Numbered from the stretch's first letter, positions 18,315-28,323 are shown. The stretch is DNA of 64,000 bases from Croceicoccus sp. Ery15 (GCF_020985305.1 NZ_CP087588.1:1972501-2036500); one strand, 5' to 3'. Numbers and translations are program-made. Notes: generated by a model not told the origin, from the sequence alone.

Positions 18315-19676
18315 CTATTTCAACAGGACCAGCTCTTCCGCCATGGTCGGATGGATGGCGACGGTGGCGTCGAAATCCTCTTTGGTCAGCCCTGCCTTTA
18401 CCGCGACGGCGGCGGCCTGCATGATCTCCGCCACGTCGGGGCCGATCATGTGGATGCCCACGATCTTGCCCGAATTACCCTCGCAGATCATCTTGTACAG
18501 CGCCCGCTCATTCCTTCCCGCCAGCACGTTTTTCATCGGGCGGAAATCGGACAGATAGACCTTCACGTCGCCCAGCTTGTTGCGCGCCTCACCCTCGGTC
18601 ATGCCGACGGCGGCGATGGGCGGGTGGCTGAACACCGCGCTGGGGATACAGTCATAGGATACGCTGCTCGGCTTGCCGCCGAACACGCTGTCGGCAAAGG
18701 CCTGCCCTTCGCGGATGGCGACGGGGGTCAGCTGCACGCGGTCGGTCACATCGCCGACGGCATAGATATTGTCGACGCTGGTTTTCGAGAAGCGGTCGAC
18801 CTTGATCTCGCCCCGCTCGCCCAGTTCGACGCCCGCATTCTCAAGGCCCAACCCCTCGACATTGGGCACGCGGCCCGTGGCGAACAGCACGCAATCGACT
18901 TCCATATCCTCGTGCTTGGTCATCGACACTTTAAGACACCCGTTGTCCAGCTTTTCGATCCCGCGGAATTCGGCGTTGAAGCGGAAATCGATGCCCTTCA
19001 TGGTCGAGATTTGCAGCAGCCGGTCGCGCAGGCTCTCGTCATAGCCGCGCAGCAGCTTGTCAGACCGGTTGATGATCGTGACCTTGCTGCCGAATTCGTT
19101 GAAAATGCCGGCGAATTCATTGGCGATATAGCCGCCGCCCGCGATCAGCACCCGTTTGGGCAATTCGTCGAGGTGAAAAGCCTCGTTACTGGTGATGCCG
19201 TGTTCGTGGCCGGGGCAATCGGGCACGCGGGGGCGGGCGCCGGTGGCGATCAGGATTTTGTCGGCAGTCACCGTGCGTCCGCCCGCCAGTTTCAGCGTAT
19301 GTGCATCGACCAGTTCGGCGCGTTCGTCGAAAATCGTCACATCGTGATTGCCAAGGGTCTGGGTATAGAGGCCCGAAATGCGCGTCACATCGTCAAGCAC
19401 CGTGTCGCGCAGTTTCTTCCAGTCGAAGCTGGCCTTTTCGACCGTCCAGCCGAATTGCTGCGCATCCTCCAGATCCTCGGCAAAATGCGCGCCATAGACC
19501 AGCATCTTCTTTGGCACGCAGCCGCGGATGACGCAGGTGCCGCCGATCCGGTGCTCTTCCGCCACAGCAACGCGCGCGCCATGGGCCGCCGCGACGCGCG
19601 ATGCCCGCACCCCGCCCGAACCGGCGCCAATGACGAAAAGGTCGAAATCATATTGGCTGGCGGCTTGGTCGGTCAT
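18315..19676 (-). CDS. gor: Glutathione-disulfide reductase
   Basis: A 453-residue NADPH- and FAD-dependent disulfide reductase. FAD motif FVIGAGSGGVRASR at 14-27; redox pair C48/C53 in GGTCVIRGCVPKK; second dinucleotide motif GGGYIANEFAG near 175; C-terminal HPTMAEE near 444 with the catalytic His-Glu. The motif IRGCVPKK distinguishes glutathione reductase from dihydrolipoamide dehydrogenase. It supplies reduced glutathione in the cytoplasm, matching the neighbouring persulfide dioxygenase and the distant glyoxalase. It follows pgi by 73 bp on the same strand, so the two may share a transcript. Confidence 0.92.
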   Translation of the reverse strand: MTDQAASQYDFDLFVIGAGSGGVRASRVAAAHGARVAVAEEHRIGGTCVIRGCVPKKMLVYGAHFAEDLEDAQQFGWTVEKASFDWKKLRDTVLDDVTRISGLYTQTLGNHDVTIFDERAELVDAHTLKLAGGRTVTADKILIATGARPRVPDCPGHEHGITSNEAFHLDELPKRVLIAGGGYIANEFAGIFNEFGSKVTIINRSDKLLRGYDESLRDRLLQISTMKGIDFRFNAEFRGIEKLDNGCLKVSMTKHEDMEVDCVLFATGRVPNVEGLGLENAGVELGERGEIKVDRFSKTSVDNIYAVGDVTDRVQLTPVAIREGQAFADSVFGGKPSSVSYDCIPSAVFSHPPIAAVGMTEGEARNKLGDVKVYLSDFRPMKNVLAGRNERALYKMICEGNSGKIVGIHMIGPDVAEIMQAAAVAVKAGLTKEDFDATVAIHPTMAEELVLLK

Positions 19677-19749
19677 GAATCGCTCCTGATAGGTCGGAGG
19701 CGATATGGGCCGTGCGGGGCGGATTGCAAACCGTCCGCCCCGTCCGGCC

Positions 19750-21297
19750 TCACTTCAGACCGGCCGCCTCCAGCAAGGCTTCGGTGCTGGGGTCAAAGGG
19801 ATCGCCCTTGCCGCTTTCGATCTGCCCGCTGATCTGATTTGCGATCTGCTTGCCCAGTTCCACGCCGAACTGGTCGAACGGGTTGATGCCCATCAGCACT
19901 GCGTTGCAGAAGGTGCGGTGTTCGTGGAATGCGATCAGCGCGCCCAGTGTCGCCGCGTCCATATCGTCGCACAGCATCGTCGCGCTGGGGCGGTTGCCGG
20001 GATAGCTGCGCGCCGGATCGTCGCTGGGCTTGCCCGCCATCAGCGCCGCGCCCTGCGCAAAACAGTTCGTCAACAGGATGCGGTGATGTTCGGGCGAAAG
20101 CTCGTCCCCCGGTGCGATGCTGGCGATGAAATCCACCGGCACCAGCACCGTGCCCTGATGCAGCAGCTGGAACACCGCATGCTGCGCATCGGTGCCCACC
20201 CCGCCCCATGTGATCGGCGCGGTCGGTCCGTCGACGGGCTGGCCGTCCATCGTCACCAGCTTGCCGTTCGATTCCATTTCAAGCTGTTGCAGATAATCGG
20301 GAAACAGCTTCAGCCTTTCGTCATAGGCAAACACCGCCCGCGTCTGGCAGCCGCGCAGCCGCGTATAAAGCTGGTCGGCAAAGGCGGCGCGAAGGCACAG
20401 ATTGCCGCGCCCTTCGGTATCGCGGAAATGCACATCCACTGCCTGCGCGCCTGCCAGCATTTCCTCGAACTCGTCCCAGCCCAGCGCGATGGCGACGGGA
20501 AAGCCGATCGACGACCACAGCGAATATCGCCCGCCCACCGTCTCGCTGAACGGCAGCACGCGTGTTTCGTCGACACCCCATTCCACGGCCTTTTCGGGGC
20601 TGGCGGTCAGCGCGACGACGCGGCCATAGGGATCGGCCACTCCGCCCGTCCTGAGCCAGTCGAGCGCGCTTTCCGCATTGGTCATCGTCTCGATCGTGGT
20701 GAAGGTCTTGGACGCGACCGCGATCATCGTCGTTTTGGGATCACAGGCATGCATCGCGTCTTCCAGCGCGCAGCCGTCGATATTCGACACGACATGCACA
20801 TCGATCAGCGGCGCATCCACATCGCGCGCCAGCATGGCCAGCGCACAGGCCGGGCCCAGCGCCGACCCGCCAATGCCGATATGGATCAGATGTTTGACAT
20901 GGCCCAGTTCCTGCGCGCGGATCGCCTCTACCAGCAGCTTCATACGCTGGTGCAGCGCCATCGCTTCCTCGACGCTGGCGTCATTACCCACGCCGCGCTG
21001 GGCCGTGTGTTCGGCGGCACGCCCTTCGGTCGGGTTGGCGATGCCGCCGTTCAGCAGCACGTCGCGGCGACCGGCGAAATCCATCGCATCGGCCAGTTCC
21101 TCGAACGCGGTCAGGTGCGCCTCGTCCAGATGGGTTTTCGACCAGTCGAACAGGATCGAGCCTGCAAATTCCCCTTCGCCCCAGCCGATCCGGCCGGTCA
21201 GCGCCGACAGTCGCCGGGGGTCGGCAGCGAAAAGGTCCTGCAATGTCGGCGTGGGCAAAGTGTTGAGGCGGTCGCGGATCGCGGCGGCATCGGTCAT
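19750..21297 (-). CDS. pgi: Glucose-6-phosphate isomerase
   Basis: A 515-residue phosphoglucose isomerase. Signatures: HIGIGGSALGPA near 137, the SKTFTTIETMTN phosphate-binding stretch near 195, RYSLWSSIGFP near 253, and LLTNCFAQGAALMAGK near 400. It interconverts glucose-6-phosphate and fructose-6-phosphate in glycolysis, gluconeogenesis and the Entner-Doudoroff loop. The length is a little shorter than the E. coli enzyme (549) but complete. It diverges from lepB with a 122-bp gap. Confidence 0.95.
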   Translation of the reverse strand: MTDAAAIRDRLNTLPTPTLQDLFAADPRRLSALTGRIGWGEGEFAGSILFDWSKTHLDEAHLTAFEELADAMDFAGRRDVLLNGGIANPTEGRAAEHTAQRGVGNDASVEEAMALHQRMKLLVEAIRAQELGHVKHLIHIGIGGSALGPACALAMLARDVDAPLIDVHVVSNIDGCALEDAMHACDPKTTMIAVASKTFTTIETMTNAESALDWLRTGGVADPYGRVVALTASPEKAVEWGVDETRVLPFSETVGGRYSLWSSIGFPVAIALGWDEFEEMLAGAQAVDVHFRDTEGRGNLCLRAAFADQLYTRLRGCQTRAVFAYDERLKLFPDYLQQLEMESNGKLVTMDGQPVDGPTAPITWGGVGTDAQHAVFQLLHQGTVLVPVDFIASIAPGDELSPEHHRILLTNCFAQGAALMAGKPSDDPARSYPGNRPSATMLCDDMDAATLGALIAFHEHRTFCNAVLMGINPFDQFGVELGKQIANQISGQIESGKGDPFDPSTEALLEAAGLK

Positions 21298-21419
21298 GAA
21301 TTCGGTCCCTCACTGGCCGTAGAATCAATGAAAGCGGCAGGTTTTCGCTTGGCCGCCGTGCGTTTCCTGCCCTATGCCGCGCTGCGATACCAGACCATCG
21401 GCAGGCGAAAACAGGTTAC

Positions 21420-22352
21420 ATGCAAATTTCCGGCTCCAGCAATAATGGCGAAAACGCGCCGCAGGGCGAACCCGTCGGTCAGGCCCCGGCAGGCGGCGAT
21501 CCCTTTGCCAAGCCCGCCACCACGCAAAAGCCGAAGAAAGAGAAGAAGGAGGACAGCTTTCCCGTCTTCCTGCTGAAGCTGGCGGTGATCGTTTTCATCT
21601 TTCGCAGCTTTATCTTTTCGCCCTTCAACATTCCGTCGGAATCGATGCTGCCGCGCCTGTTGATCGGCGATTATCTGCTGGCGTCGAAATGGTCCTATGG
21701 CTTCACCCGCTATTCGCTGCCCTTTTCGATGCCGCTGATTCCGGGCCGCATTCTGGCCAGCACGCCCGAACGCGGCGATGTGGCGATCTTCAAAGCGCCG
21801 CCGAACCAGGCGAACGATTACATCAAGCGTGTGATCGGCCTGCCCGGCGACCAGATCCAGATGCGCGGCGGGCAATTGTTCATCAATGGCGATCCGGTGC
21901 CCAAAAAGCGGATCGACGATCTGTTGCTGCCCGTCAGCCAGAACATGATCGATGCATCGCGCCTGTCGGGCCGCGGTTCGGCCTGCGTCGACGCTCGGTT
22001 CGAGGAAGCGCAGCCGGACGGGTCGCTGACATGCCGCTATCCGCGCTATGTCGAGACTTTGCCCTCGGGTCGCAGCTATCAGGTGCTGGACCTGATCGAC
22101 ACGCCGCAGGACGATACCGGCGTGTTCACCGTACCCGAAGGCCATATCTTCGCCATGGGCGACAATCGCGACAATTCGGAAGACAGCCGTTTTCCGGCGC
22201 AGATCGGCGGCGGGATCGGCATGGTTCCGATGGAAAACCTTGTCGGCAAGGCGCAGATCATGATGTTCTCTACCGACGGTTCGGCCAGCTGGGTCAAGCC
22301 GTGGACATGGGTTTCGGCCACGCGCTGGAACCGCATTGGCGAGACTTTCTGA
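21420..22352 (+). CDS. lepB: Signal peptidase I
   Basis: A 310-residue membrane-bound serine protease that removes Sec/Tat signal peptides. After a Pro/Lys-rich cytosolic N-terminus (about 50 residues) comes one membrane segment (FLLKLAVIVFIFRSFIF near 52-68). The catalytic Ser is in IPSESMLP near 73 and the Lys in DYIKRVIGLPGD near 136; the MGDNRDNSEDSR box is near 246. It heads lepB-rnc-era, with 11 bp to rnc, a common proteobacterial order. Confidence 0.95.
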   Translation: MQISGSSNNGENAPQGEPVGQAPAGGDPFAKPATTQKPKKEKKEDSFPVFLLKLAVIVFIFRSFIFSPFNIPSESMLPRLLIGDYLLASKWSYGFTRYSLPFSMPLIPGRILASTPERGDVAIFKAPPNQANDYIKRVIGLPGDQIQMRGGQLFINGDPVPKKRIDDLLLPVSQNMIDASRLSGRGSACVDARFEEAQPDGSLTCRYPRYVETLPSGRSYQVLDLIDTPQDDTGVFTVPEGHIFAMGDNRDNSEDSRFPAQIGGGIGMVPMENLVGKAQIMMFSTDGSASWVKPWTWVSATRWNRIGETF

Positions 22353-22363
22353 CGGCAAAGGAC

Positions 22364-23062
22364 ATGACGGCAAAGGACAAGCACGACCGCATCGCATTCG
22401 AACAGGGGACCCGCGACTGGATCGAGACGCAGACCGGCGCGCCGCTGCGCGACGAATGCGTGTGGATCGCGGCGCTGACCCATGGCAGCACGGGCGAGGC
22501 ATTCGATTACCAGCGGCTGGAATTTCTGGGCGACCGCGTGCTGGGCCTGACCATTGCGGAATGGCTGTATGAACGCACCGACGGGGCCGAGGGCAAGCTG
22601 TCCCAGCGGCTGAACGCGCTGGTCAGCCGCGCCGCCTGTGCCAAGGTGGCGCGCGCGGTCGGGCTGGCCGACCATATGCGGCTGGGCAAGCAGGCGCGCG
22701 CCGATGGCGGTCTGGACAGCGACAATATTCTTGGCGACGTGATCGAGGCGCTGATCGGCGCCTGTTTCCTGGAACACGGTTTCGAAACCGCCCGCGCCAT
22801 GGTGCGCCGCTGGTGGGACGAAGCGGTCGAAGGGCGTGCGGGCCAGTCGAAACACCCCAAATCGGCCCTGCAGGAATGGGCCGCGGGCAATCGCCGCAAG
22901 ATGCCGGAATACGAGCTGGTCGAACGCAGCGGCCCCGATCATGCGCTGCGCTTTACCGTGCGCGTATCGGTCAGGGGCGTGGGCGAGGAAACCGGCACGG
23001 GCATATCCAAACAGCAGGCCGAAACCGACGCGGCGGCCCGCTTTCTAGAGCGTCACGGATAG
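22364..23062 (+). CDS. rnc: Ribonuclease III
   Basis: A 232-residue double-strand-specific endoribonuclease. The RNase III signature RLEFLGDRVL is at 51-60 with acidic catalytic residues there and in DVIEALIGA near 125. The C-terminal double-stranded RNA-binding domain (about 160-230) ends with ISKQQAETDAAARFLE. It processes rRNA precursors and structured mRNAs. ATG 22364 was chosen; the open frame starts 675 bases earlier inside lepB and is not protein-like there. Five bases separate it from era. Confidence 0.95.
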   Translation: MTAKDKHDRIAFEQGTRDWIETQTGAPLRDECVWIAALTHGSTGEAFDYQRLEFLGDRVLGLTIAEWLYERTDGAEGKLSQRLNALVSRAACAKVARAVGLADHMRLGKQARADGGLDSDNILGDVIEALIGACFLEHGFETARAMVRRWWDEAVEGRAGQSKHPKSALQEWAAGNRRKMPEYELVERSGPDHALRFTVRVSVRGVGEETGTGISKQQAETDAAARFLERHG

Positions 23063-23067
23063 ACACG

Positions 23068-24048
23068 ATGGACGAGACAACGAACGAAACCGCCGCAACC
23101 ACCCGCTGCGGCGTGGTGGCCGTGCTGGGCGCACCCAATGCGGGCAAATCGACGCTGGTCAACGCGCTGGTGGCCCAGAAGGTGGCGATTACCAGCCCCA
23201 AGGCACAAACGACGCGCGCACGCCTTTTGGGCATTGCGCTGGCCGATGGCCCCCTGAGCGATGGTGCGGGGGGCGATGGCGCGGGGACCCATGGCGCGGG
23301 TGGCGCGCCGACCCAGATCGTACTGGCCGACACGCCCGGTATTTTCGCGCCGCAACGCAGGCTGGACCGCGCGATGGTCAATGCCGCGTGGGAAGGGGCC
23401 GAGGCGGCCGATGCGATCCTGCTGGTGATCGACGCGGTGAAGCTGCGCCGGCACGAGCTGATGCCGCTGATCGAAGCGCTGGCTTCGCGCCCCGAACGCA
23501 AGCTGCTGGCGATCAACAAGGTCGATGCCGCGAAGAAGGATGCACTGCTGCTGCTGGCGCAGGAATTTGCCGAAAAGGGCAATTTCGACGAGATTTTCTT
23601 CATCTCGGCGCTGACCGGCGACGGCGTGCCCGAATTGAAGGCGCATCTGGCCGCGATGATGCCCGAAGGCCCGTGGCTCTATCCCGAAGATCAGGTGTCC
23701 GACGCGTCGCAGCGCCTGCTGGCGGCGGAGATCACCCGCGAACAGCTCTATCGCCAGCTGCGCGACGAGCTGCCCTATGACAGCGCGATCCGGCCCGAGG
23801 CCTATGTCGAACGGCCCGACGGTTCGGTCGAGATCCGGCAGCAGATCGTGCTGGGCCGCGAAAGCCAGAAACCCATCGTGCTGGGCAAGCGCGGTGCGCG
23901 GATCAAGGCAATCGGAGAAGCGGCGCGCGCCGAGCTGGCCGAATTGCTGGGCCAGAAAGTGCATCTGTTCCTGCATGTGAAAGTGCAGGAAAACTGGGCA
24001 GAAGACCGCGAGCTTTACGACGTGCTGGGCCTTGACTGGGTGAAATGA
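23068..24048 (+). CDS. era: GTPase Era (with a Gly-rich insertion)
   Basis: A 326-residue essential GTPase that binds 16S rRNA during 30S assembly. G1 GAPNAGKST at 21-29, G2 TTR near 48-50, G3 DTPG at 88-91, G4 NKVD near 151, G5 SALTGDGV near 183, and a C-terminal KH domain with GKRGARIKAIGEAAR near 273. The unusual part is the loop between G2 and G3: 31 residues separate GI (55-56) from DTPG, where E. coli Era has about 11. The extra 20 residues are four DGAGG-like repeats. Motifs on both sides are intact, so the protein should still function. Last gene of lepB-rnc-era, converging on the MFS gene. Confidence 0.93.
   Translation: MDETTNETAATTRCGVVAVLGAPNAGKSTLVNALVAQKVAITSPKAQTTRARLLGIALADGPLSDGAGGDGAGTHGAGGAPTQIVLADTPGIFAPQRRLDRAMVNAAWEGAEAADAILLVIDAVKLRRHELMPLIEALASRPERKLLAINKVDAAKKDALLLLAQEFAEKGNFDEIFFISALTGDGVPELKAHLAAMMPEGPWLYPEDQVSDASQRLLAAEITREQLYRQLRDELPYDSAIRPEAYVERPDGSVEIRQQIVLGRESQKPIVLGKRGARIKAIGEAARAELAELLGQKVHLFLHVKVQENWAEDRELYDVLGLDWVK
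23245..23304 (+). repeat. Four imperfect 15-bp tandem repeats inside era
   Basis: Units start at 23245, 23260, 23275 and 23290 with core GATGGYGCGGGG; the first is the most diverged. In frame they encode DGPLS, DGAGG, DGAGT and HGAGG. The length is a multiple of three, so expansion or contraction would not shift the era frame. Confidence 0.85.
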
Positions 24049-24049
24049 T

Positions 24050-25510
24050 TCAGGTCCCGATCTCGGCATAGTCGGCCAGCCGCCGCTGCGCCCTGATCGT
24101 GCGATAGCGGGTGAGCGAGCATGCGCCCGCCAGCACCGAAAGTCCGATTGCAAGATAGAACGGCACCGGACCGAGCCCCAGACCCAGCCCCAGCATCAGG
24201 CCGGCCAGCGCCGCAGCATTGGCCTGTCCGAACAGGCGCGACGTCGACATCACACCCCCCGCCGCGGCCGCGCGGTCGCGGGGGGCACTGCCGATCAGAA
24301 GGCGCGAATTGGGCGGCATGAAAAACGCGAAACCGATCGCGCAGGCCACCAGCCGCCATCCCACATCGAAATAGCTGCCATCGGCGGGCAGATAGATGAA
24401 AGATACGAAACCCGCGATAAGGATCGACAGGCCGAACAGTCCCAGCTTGGTCGGTGCGATCCGGTCGGACAGCCACCCGGTGAACGGAGCGAATACAAGC
24501 ATGGTCAGTGGAAAGGGCAGCAAAAGCAAGCCGACCCGATCGGGCGTATAGCCCAGCTTTTGTTCAAGGATGAAGGGCAGCGACACGGTTAGCAGGCCAG
24601 TCGCGCAAAAGGCAGCGATTGCCGCCAGTGCCGACAATCCCACCGCAGGCAGCGCCAGAATATCGACGGGCAGCACTGGCCGCGCCTGCCGCTCTTCGCG
24701 CCGGACGAGATAGAAGGCCGACCCGATACCAAAGAGAAATGCGGCGATCCCGGGCACCAGCGTCCCCTCATGTGCAGCCAGCTGCACCCCGCCGATCAGC
24801 AGCGCAACGGTCAGCGCGCTCCACACGCTGCCCGTGCCGTCCAGATCCGCGCCGGGGCGTGCATTGGGCAGGCTGCGCCCCAACACCAGCGACAGCAGCG
24901 CGAACGGCACGGCGACCACGAACACATACTGCCAGTCGAAATCGGCGATGATGTAACCGCCCAGTGTCGGCGCCAGCGCGGCAGAGGATGCGACCACCAC
25001 CGAATTGACCCCCAACCCGCTGCCAAGGCTCTTTTCGGGATAGATATTGCGGATCATCGCCGATGCCACGGCCAGCGCCAGGCTGGCTCCCAGCGCCTGT
25101 AGCGCGCGCAGCACCAGCAGCATGGCAAAGCTGTCGATGAACCAGACCAATCCCGATGCCACGCAGAACAGGACCTGCCCTATCTGGTAAATGCGGCGGT
25201 GTCCGATCCGGTCGCCCAGTTTGGCAAAGGGCAGCAGCCCCATCACCATCACCAGCTGATAGACAGTAACCACCGCAGTCACCGCCCCCTCGCTCACGCC
25301 CAGTTCGCGCGACAATGTGGGCAGGGCGACATTGGCGATGCCCGAATCGAGCACGAAGAGGGCGGTGCCGAAACTGACCGCAACGATCGCCCAGATGCGG
25401 CGGGGCATCGGCAGCCCTTCGCCTTCGGCACGCTCGTAGGCGCTCTGGAGGTCGGCTTCGGATCTTGTCGTGGCTCCCGCCAAATCATCTTCCAATCGCA
25501 AATGCCGCAT
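24050..25510 (-). CDS. MFS transporter, DHA2 (14-TM drug:H+ antiporter) family
   Basis: A 486-residue permease with about 14 hydrophobic segments. FVLDSGIANVALPTLSREL near 54 is the DHA2 motif of TM1, LGDRIGHRRIYQIG near 101 is the loop 2-3 motif A, and VVASSAALAPTLGGYI near 172 resembles motif C of antiporters. Such pumps export drugs, dyes or metabolites. No regulator or membrane-fusion partner is adjacent, so the substrate is open. The start could also be the internal ATG at MPRRIW (about 34 codons in), which lies right before the first membrane helix; the longer form is listed. It converges on era with a 1-bp gap. Confidence 0.85.
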   Translation of the reverse strand: MRHLRLEDDLAGATTRSEADLQSAYERAEGEGLPMPRRIWAIVAVSFGTALFVLDSGIANVALPTLSRELGVSEGAVTAVVTVYQLVMVMGLLPFAKLGDRIGHRRIYQIGQVLFCVASGLVWFIDSFAMLLVLRALQALGASLALAVASAMIRNIYPEKSLGSGLGVNSVVVASSAALAPTLGGYIIADFDWQYVFVVAVPFALLSLVLGRSLPNARPGADLDGTGSVWSALTVALLIGGVQLAAHEGTLVPGIAAFLFGIGSAFYLVRREERQARPVLPVDILALPAVGLSALAAIAAFCATGLLTVSLPFILEQKLGYTPDRVGLLLLPFPLTMLVFAPFTGWLSDRIAPTKLGLFGLSILIAGFVSFIYLPADGSYFDVGWRLVACAIGFAFFMPPNSRLLIGSAPRDRAAAAGGVMSTSRLFGQANAAALAGLMLGLGLGLGPVPFYLAIGLSVLAGACSLTRYRTIRAQRRLADYAEIGT

Positions 25511-25611
25511 GTATCATGCGTGTTCCGATTACCCGCACGGGTCAAAGACGGCAGCGGCGGCAAATCGTTCCACTGCCGCTATCCGCGGCATGACCATCGG
25601 GCCGCCCGCGA

Positions 25612-28215
25612 TCAGCCTTCGGCTTCGTCCGCCTTGGCCCCGGCATCCTTTGTCGGGGCTTTCTTTTTCGTTGCGGCCTTCTTTTTGGCAGGCGCCTTTG
25701 TCGCAGCGGTCTTTTTGGCAGCCGGCTTTTTCTTCGCGCCCTTCTTCTTGGCAGGGCCCTTGGCAGCGCGCTCGTCGATCAGGCGAATGGCGTCCTCGGC
25801 AGTGACATCCTCGGGCTTCATGTCGCGCGGGATGGTCGCATTGGTCGTGCCATCGGTGACATAGGGGCCATAGCGGCCCGCCAGCAGCTTGATCTCACCG
25901 CCGCTGGTCGGATGCTCCCCGAATGTCTTCAGCGGTTCGGCCTTGGCCCGGGCGCCGCGTCCGCCGCGGTTCTGCGCCTCGGCCAGCAGGGTGACCGCCG
26001 CATTCATGCCGGTGTCGAACACATCCGCCGTACCCGCCAGCTTCGCATATTTGCCGTCATGGCGCAGATAAGGGCCATAGCGGCCGATATTCGCCTCGAT
26101 CTCCTTGCCCGTTTCGGGGTGTTCGCCCACGATGCGCGGCAGCGACAGCAACTTGACCGCCCATTCAAGGTCCAGCTCGGGAATATCCTTGGGGATCGAC
26201 GCGCGCGCCGCCTCTTTCCCTTCGCCCATCTGGATATAGGGCCCGAAACGACCCGTCTTGCGCTCAATCGCAAGGCCCGTGTCGGGGTGCTTGCCAATCT
26301 CGCCGTCCGCGCCCTCGCCATCCTCTCCGGGTTGGCCGAAGCGGCGGGTATATTTGCATTCGGGATAGTTCACACAGCCGATGAACGCCCCGTTGCGCCC
26401 GCCGCGCAGGTGCAACTCGCCGCCTTCGCGCCCGTCGGCGATACATTGCGGGCAGGCACGCGGTGCCAGCCCGTCGTCGCGCGGGGGGAACAAATAATCG
26501 GCAAGGAATTCGTCCAGCGCCACGGTGATGTCGCTGGGCTTCTGCTCCATCACCTCGTCCGACTTGGGCTTGAAATCGCGCCAGAACGCTTCGAGCACGT
26601 CGTGCCAGTCGGCCCGCCCGCCCGACACATCGTCAAGCTCGTCCTCCATCCCCGCAGTGAAATCATAGGCGACATAGCGGGTGAAAAACCGTTCGAGGAA
26701 GGCCGTCAGCAATCGGCCCGAATCCTCGGCGAAAAAGCGGTTCTTCTCGGTCCGGACATAGTTGCGGTCCTTCAGAACCTGCAGCGTCGCGGCATAGGTC
26801 GACGGACGGCCGATGCCCAGTTCCTCCAGCCGCTTTACCAGGCTGGCTTCGGAATAGCGCGGCGGCGGCTGGGTGAAATGCTGCGCAGCATCGACAGACT
26901 TTTTCGCCGGTCGGTCGCCCGATTTCATCTGCGGCAACAGACCCTCGTCATCGTCGTCGCTCTTCTGGTCGAGCCCTTCCTCGTACAGGGCGAGGAAGCC
27001 GGGGAACTTCACCACCTGACCGGTCGCGCGCAGCTCGTGCTGGCCGGTGCCGTCGCGCAGGGTGACGCTGGTGCGTTCAAGGCTGGCGGCGGCCATCTGG
27101 CTGGCGAGAGCGCGCTTGTAGATCAGATCGTACAGTTTGGCCGCATCGCCTGTTCCGCCACGCGCCTTGGTAAAATCGGTGGGGCGGATCGCCTCGTGCG
27201 CTTCCTGCGCGTTCTTGGCCTTGGTCTGATACTGGCGCGGCTTTTCGGGCAGATAATGCCCGTCATAGCGATCCGAAATCGCCTTGCGCGCCTGGCTGAT
27301 CGCACCGGGGTCCATCTGGACACCGTCGGTCCGCATATAGGTAATGAGGCCCTGCTCATACAGGCCCTGCGCCAGCCGCATCGTATGGCTGGCCGAATAA
27401 TGCAACTTGCGCGCGGCTTCCTGTTGCAGGGTCGATGTTGTGAACGGCGGGGCGGGATTGCGGCGGACCGGCTTGGTCTCCACATCCTCGACCGTGAAGG
27501 CGCCGTTCATCACCGCCGTCTTGGCGCGGATCGCAATGCCCTCTTCGCCCAGCGACAGCTTCTCAAGCTTGTTGCCCTCGAACTTCACCAGCCTTGCATC
27601 GAAGCTGGTGCCGTCATGCTCCATCTGCGCGACGACCGACCAGTATTCCTGCGGCGTAAAACTCTCGATCTCGCGCTCGCGCTCGACGATCAGGCGCAGG
27701 GCGACCGATTGCACGCGGCCCGCCGATTTCGCGCCGGGCAGCTTGCGCCACAGTACCGGCGACAGCGTAAAGCCGAACAGATAATCCAGTGCGCGGCGGG
27801 CGAGATAGGCGTCGATCAGATCGCGGTCGAGGTCGCGCGGCTTTTTCATCGCGTCGGTCACCGCCGTCTTGGTGATCGCGTTGAACGTCACGCGCTCGAC
27901 ATCCTTGGGCAGGGCCTTGCGCTTTTTCAGCAGTTCCAGAACATGCCAGCTGATCGCCTCCCCCTCGCGGTCAGGGTCAGTGGCCAGGATCAGGCGGTCC
28001 GCCTCTTTCGCGGCATCGGCGATGGCGCGCACCTGTTTCTGCTTGTCGCCATACAGCTCCCAGTCCATCGCAAAGCCTTCGTCGGGCTTTACCGAACCGT
28101 CCTTGGGCGGCAGGTCGCGGACATGGCCATAGCTGGCCAGAACCTTGTAATCCGACCCCAGATATTTCTCGATCGTCTTGGCCTTGGCGGGCGATTCTAC
28201 GATGACAAGTTGCAT
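25612..28215 (-). CDS. topA: DNA topoisomerase I
   Basis: An 867-residue type IA topoisomerase that relaxes negative supercoils. TOPRIM domain from MQLVIVESPAKAKTIEKYLG with ATDPDREGEAISWH near 80; active-site Tyr in LITYMRTDGVQ near 292; one Cys-type zinc ribbon (RACPQCIADGREG, then CVNYPEC, about 589-630); and several Topo_C repeats (ASIPKDIPELDLEWA, ATIPRDMKPEDVT). The last 50 residues are a Lys/Ala-rich basic tail (AKKKGAKKKPAAKK type), common in high-GC alphaproteobacteria and likely to aid DNA binding. It follows dprA by 108 bp in the plsY-dprA-topA block. Confidence 0.95.
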   Translation of the reverse strand: MQLVIVESPAKAKTIEKYLGSDYKVLASYGHVRDLPPKDGSVKPDEGFAMDWELYGDKQKQVRAIADAAKEADRLILATDPDREGEAISWHVLELLKKRKALPKDVERVTFNAITKTAVTDAMKKPRDLDRDLIDAYLARRALDYLFGFTLSPVLWRKLPGAKSAGRVQSVALRLIVEREREIESFTPQEYWSVVAQMEHDGTSFDARLVKFEGNKLEKLSLGEEGIAIRAKTAVMNGAFTVEDVETKPVRRNPAPPFTTSTLQQEAARKLHYSASHTMRLAQGLYEQGLITYMRTDGVQMDPGAISQARKAISDRYDGHYLPEKPRQYQTKAKNAQEAHEAIRPTDFTKARGGTGDAAKLYDLIYKRALASQMAAASLERTSVTLRDGTGQHELRATGQVVKFPGFLALYEEGLDQKSDDDDEGLLPQMKSGDRPAKKSVDAAQHFTQPPPRYSEASLVKRLEELGIGRPSTYAATLQVLKDRNYVRTEKNRFFAEDSGRLLTAFLERFFTRYVAYDFTAGMEDELDDVSGGRADWHDVLEAFWRDFKPKSDEVMEQKPSDITVALDEFLADYLFPPRDDGLAPRACPQCIADGREGGELHLRGGRNGAFIGCVNYPECKYTRRFGQPGEDGEGADGEIGKHPDTGLAIERKTGRFGPYIQMGEGKEAARASIPKDIPELDLEWAVKLLSLPRIVGEHPETGKEIEANIGRYGPYLRHDGKYAKLAGTADVFDTGMNAAVTLLAEAQNRGGRGARAKAEPLKTFGEHPTSGGEIKLLAGRYGPYVTDGTTNATIPRDMKPEDVTAEDAIRLIDERAAKGPAKKKGAKKKPAAKKTAATKAPAKKKAATKKKAPTKDAGAKADEAEG

Positions 28216-28323
28216 GTTACTTCAGATATTCCCGATGCGGGCAGGTGCTGTTCCTGCCCCTCTTACGCGTATACGCGCGAAAATGGGGATGGCTTGCGGT
28301 GGCCGTCAAGGCGGTTAAGACCC

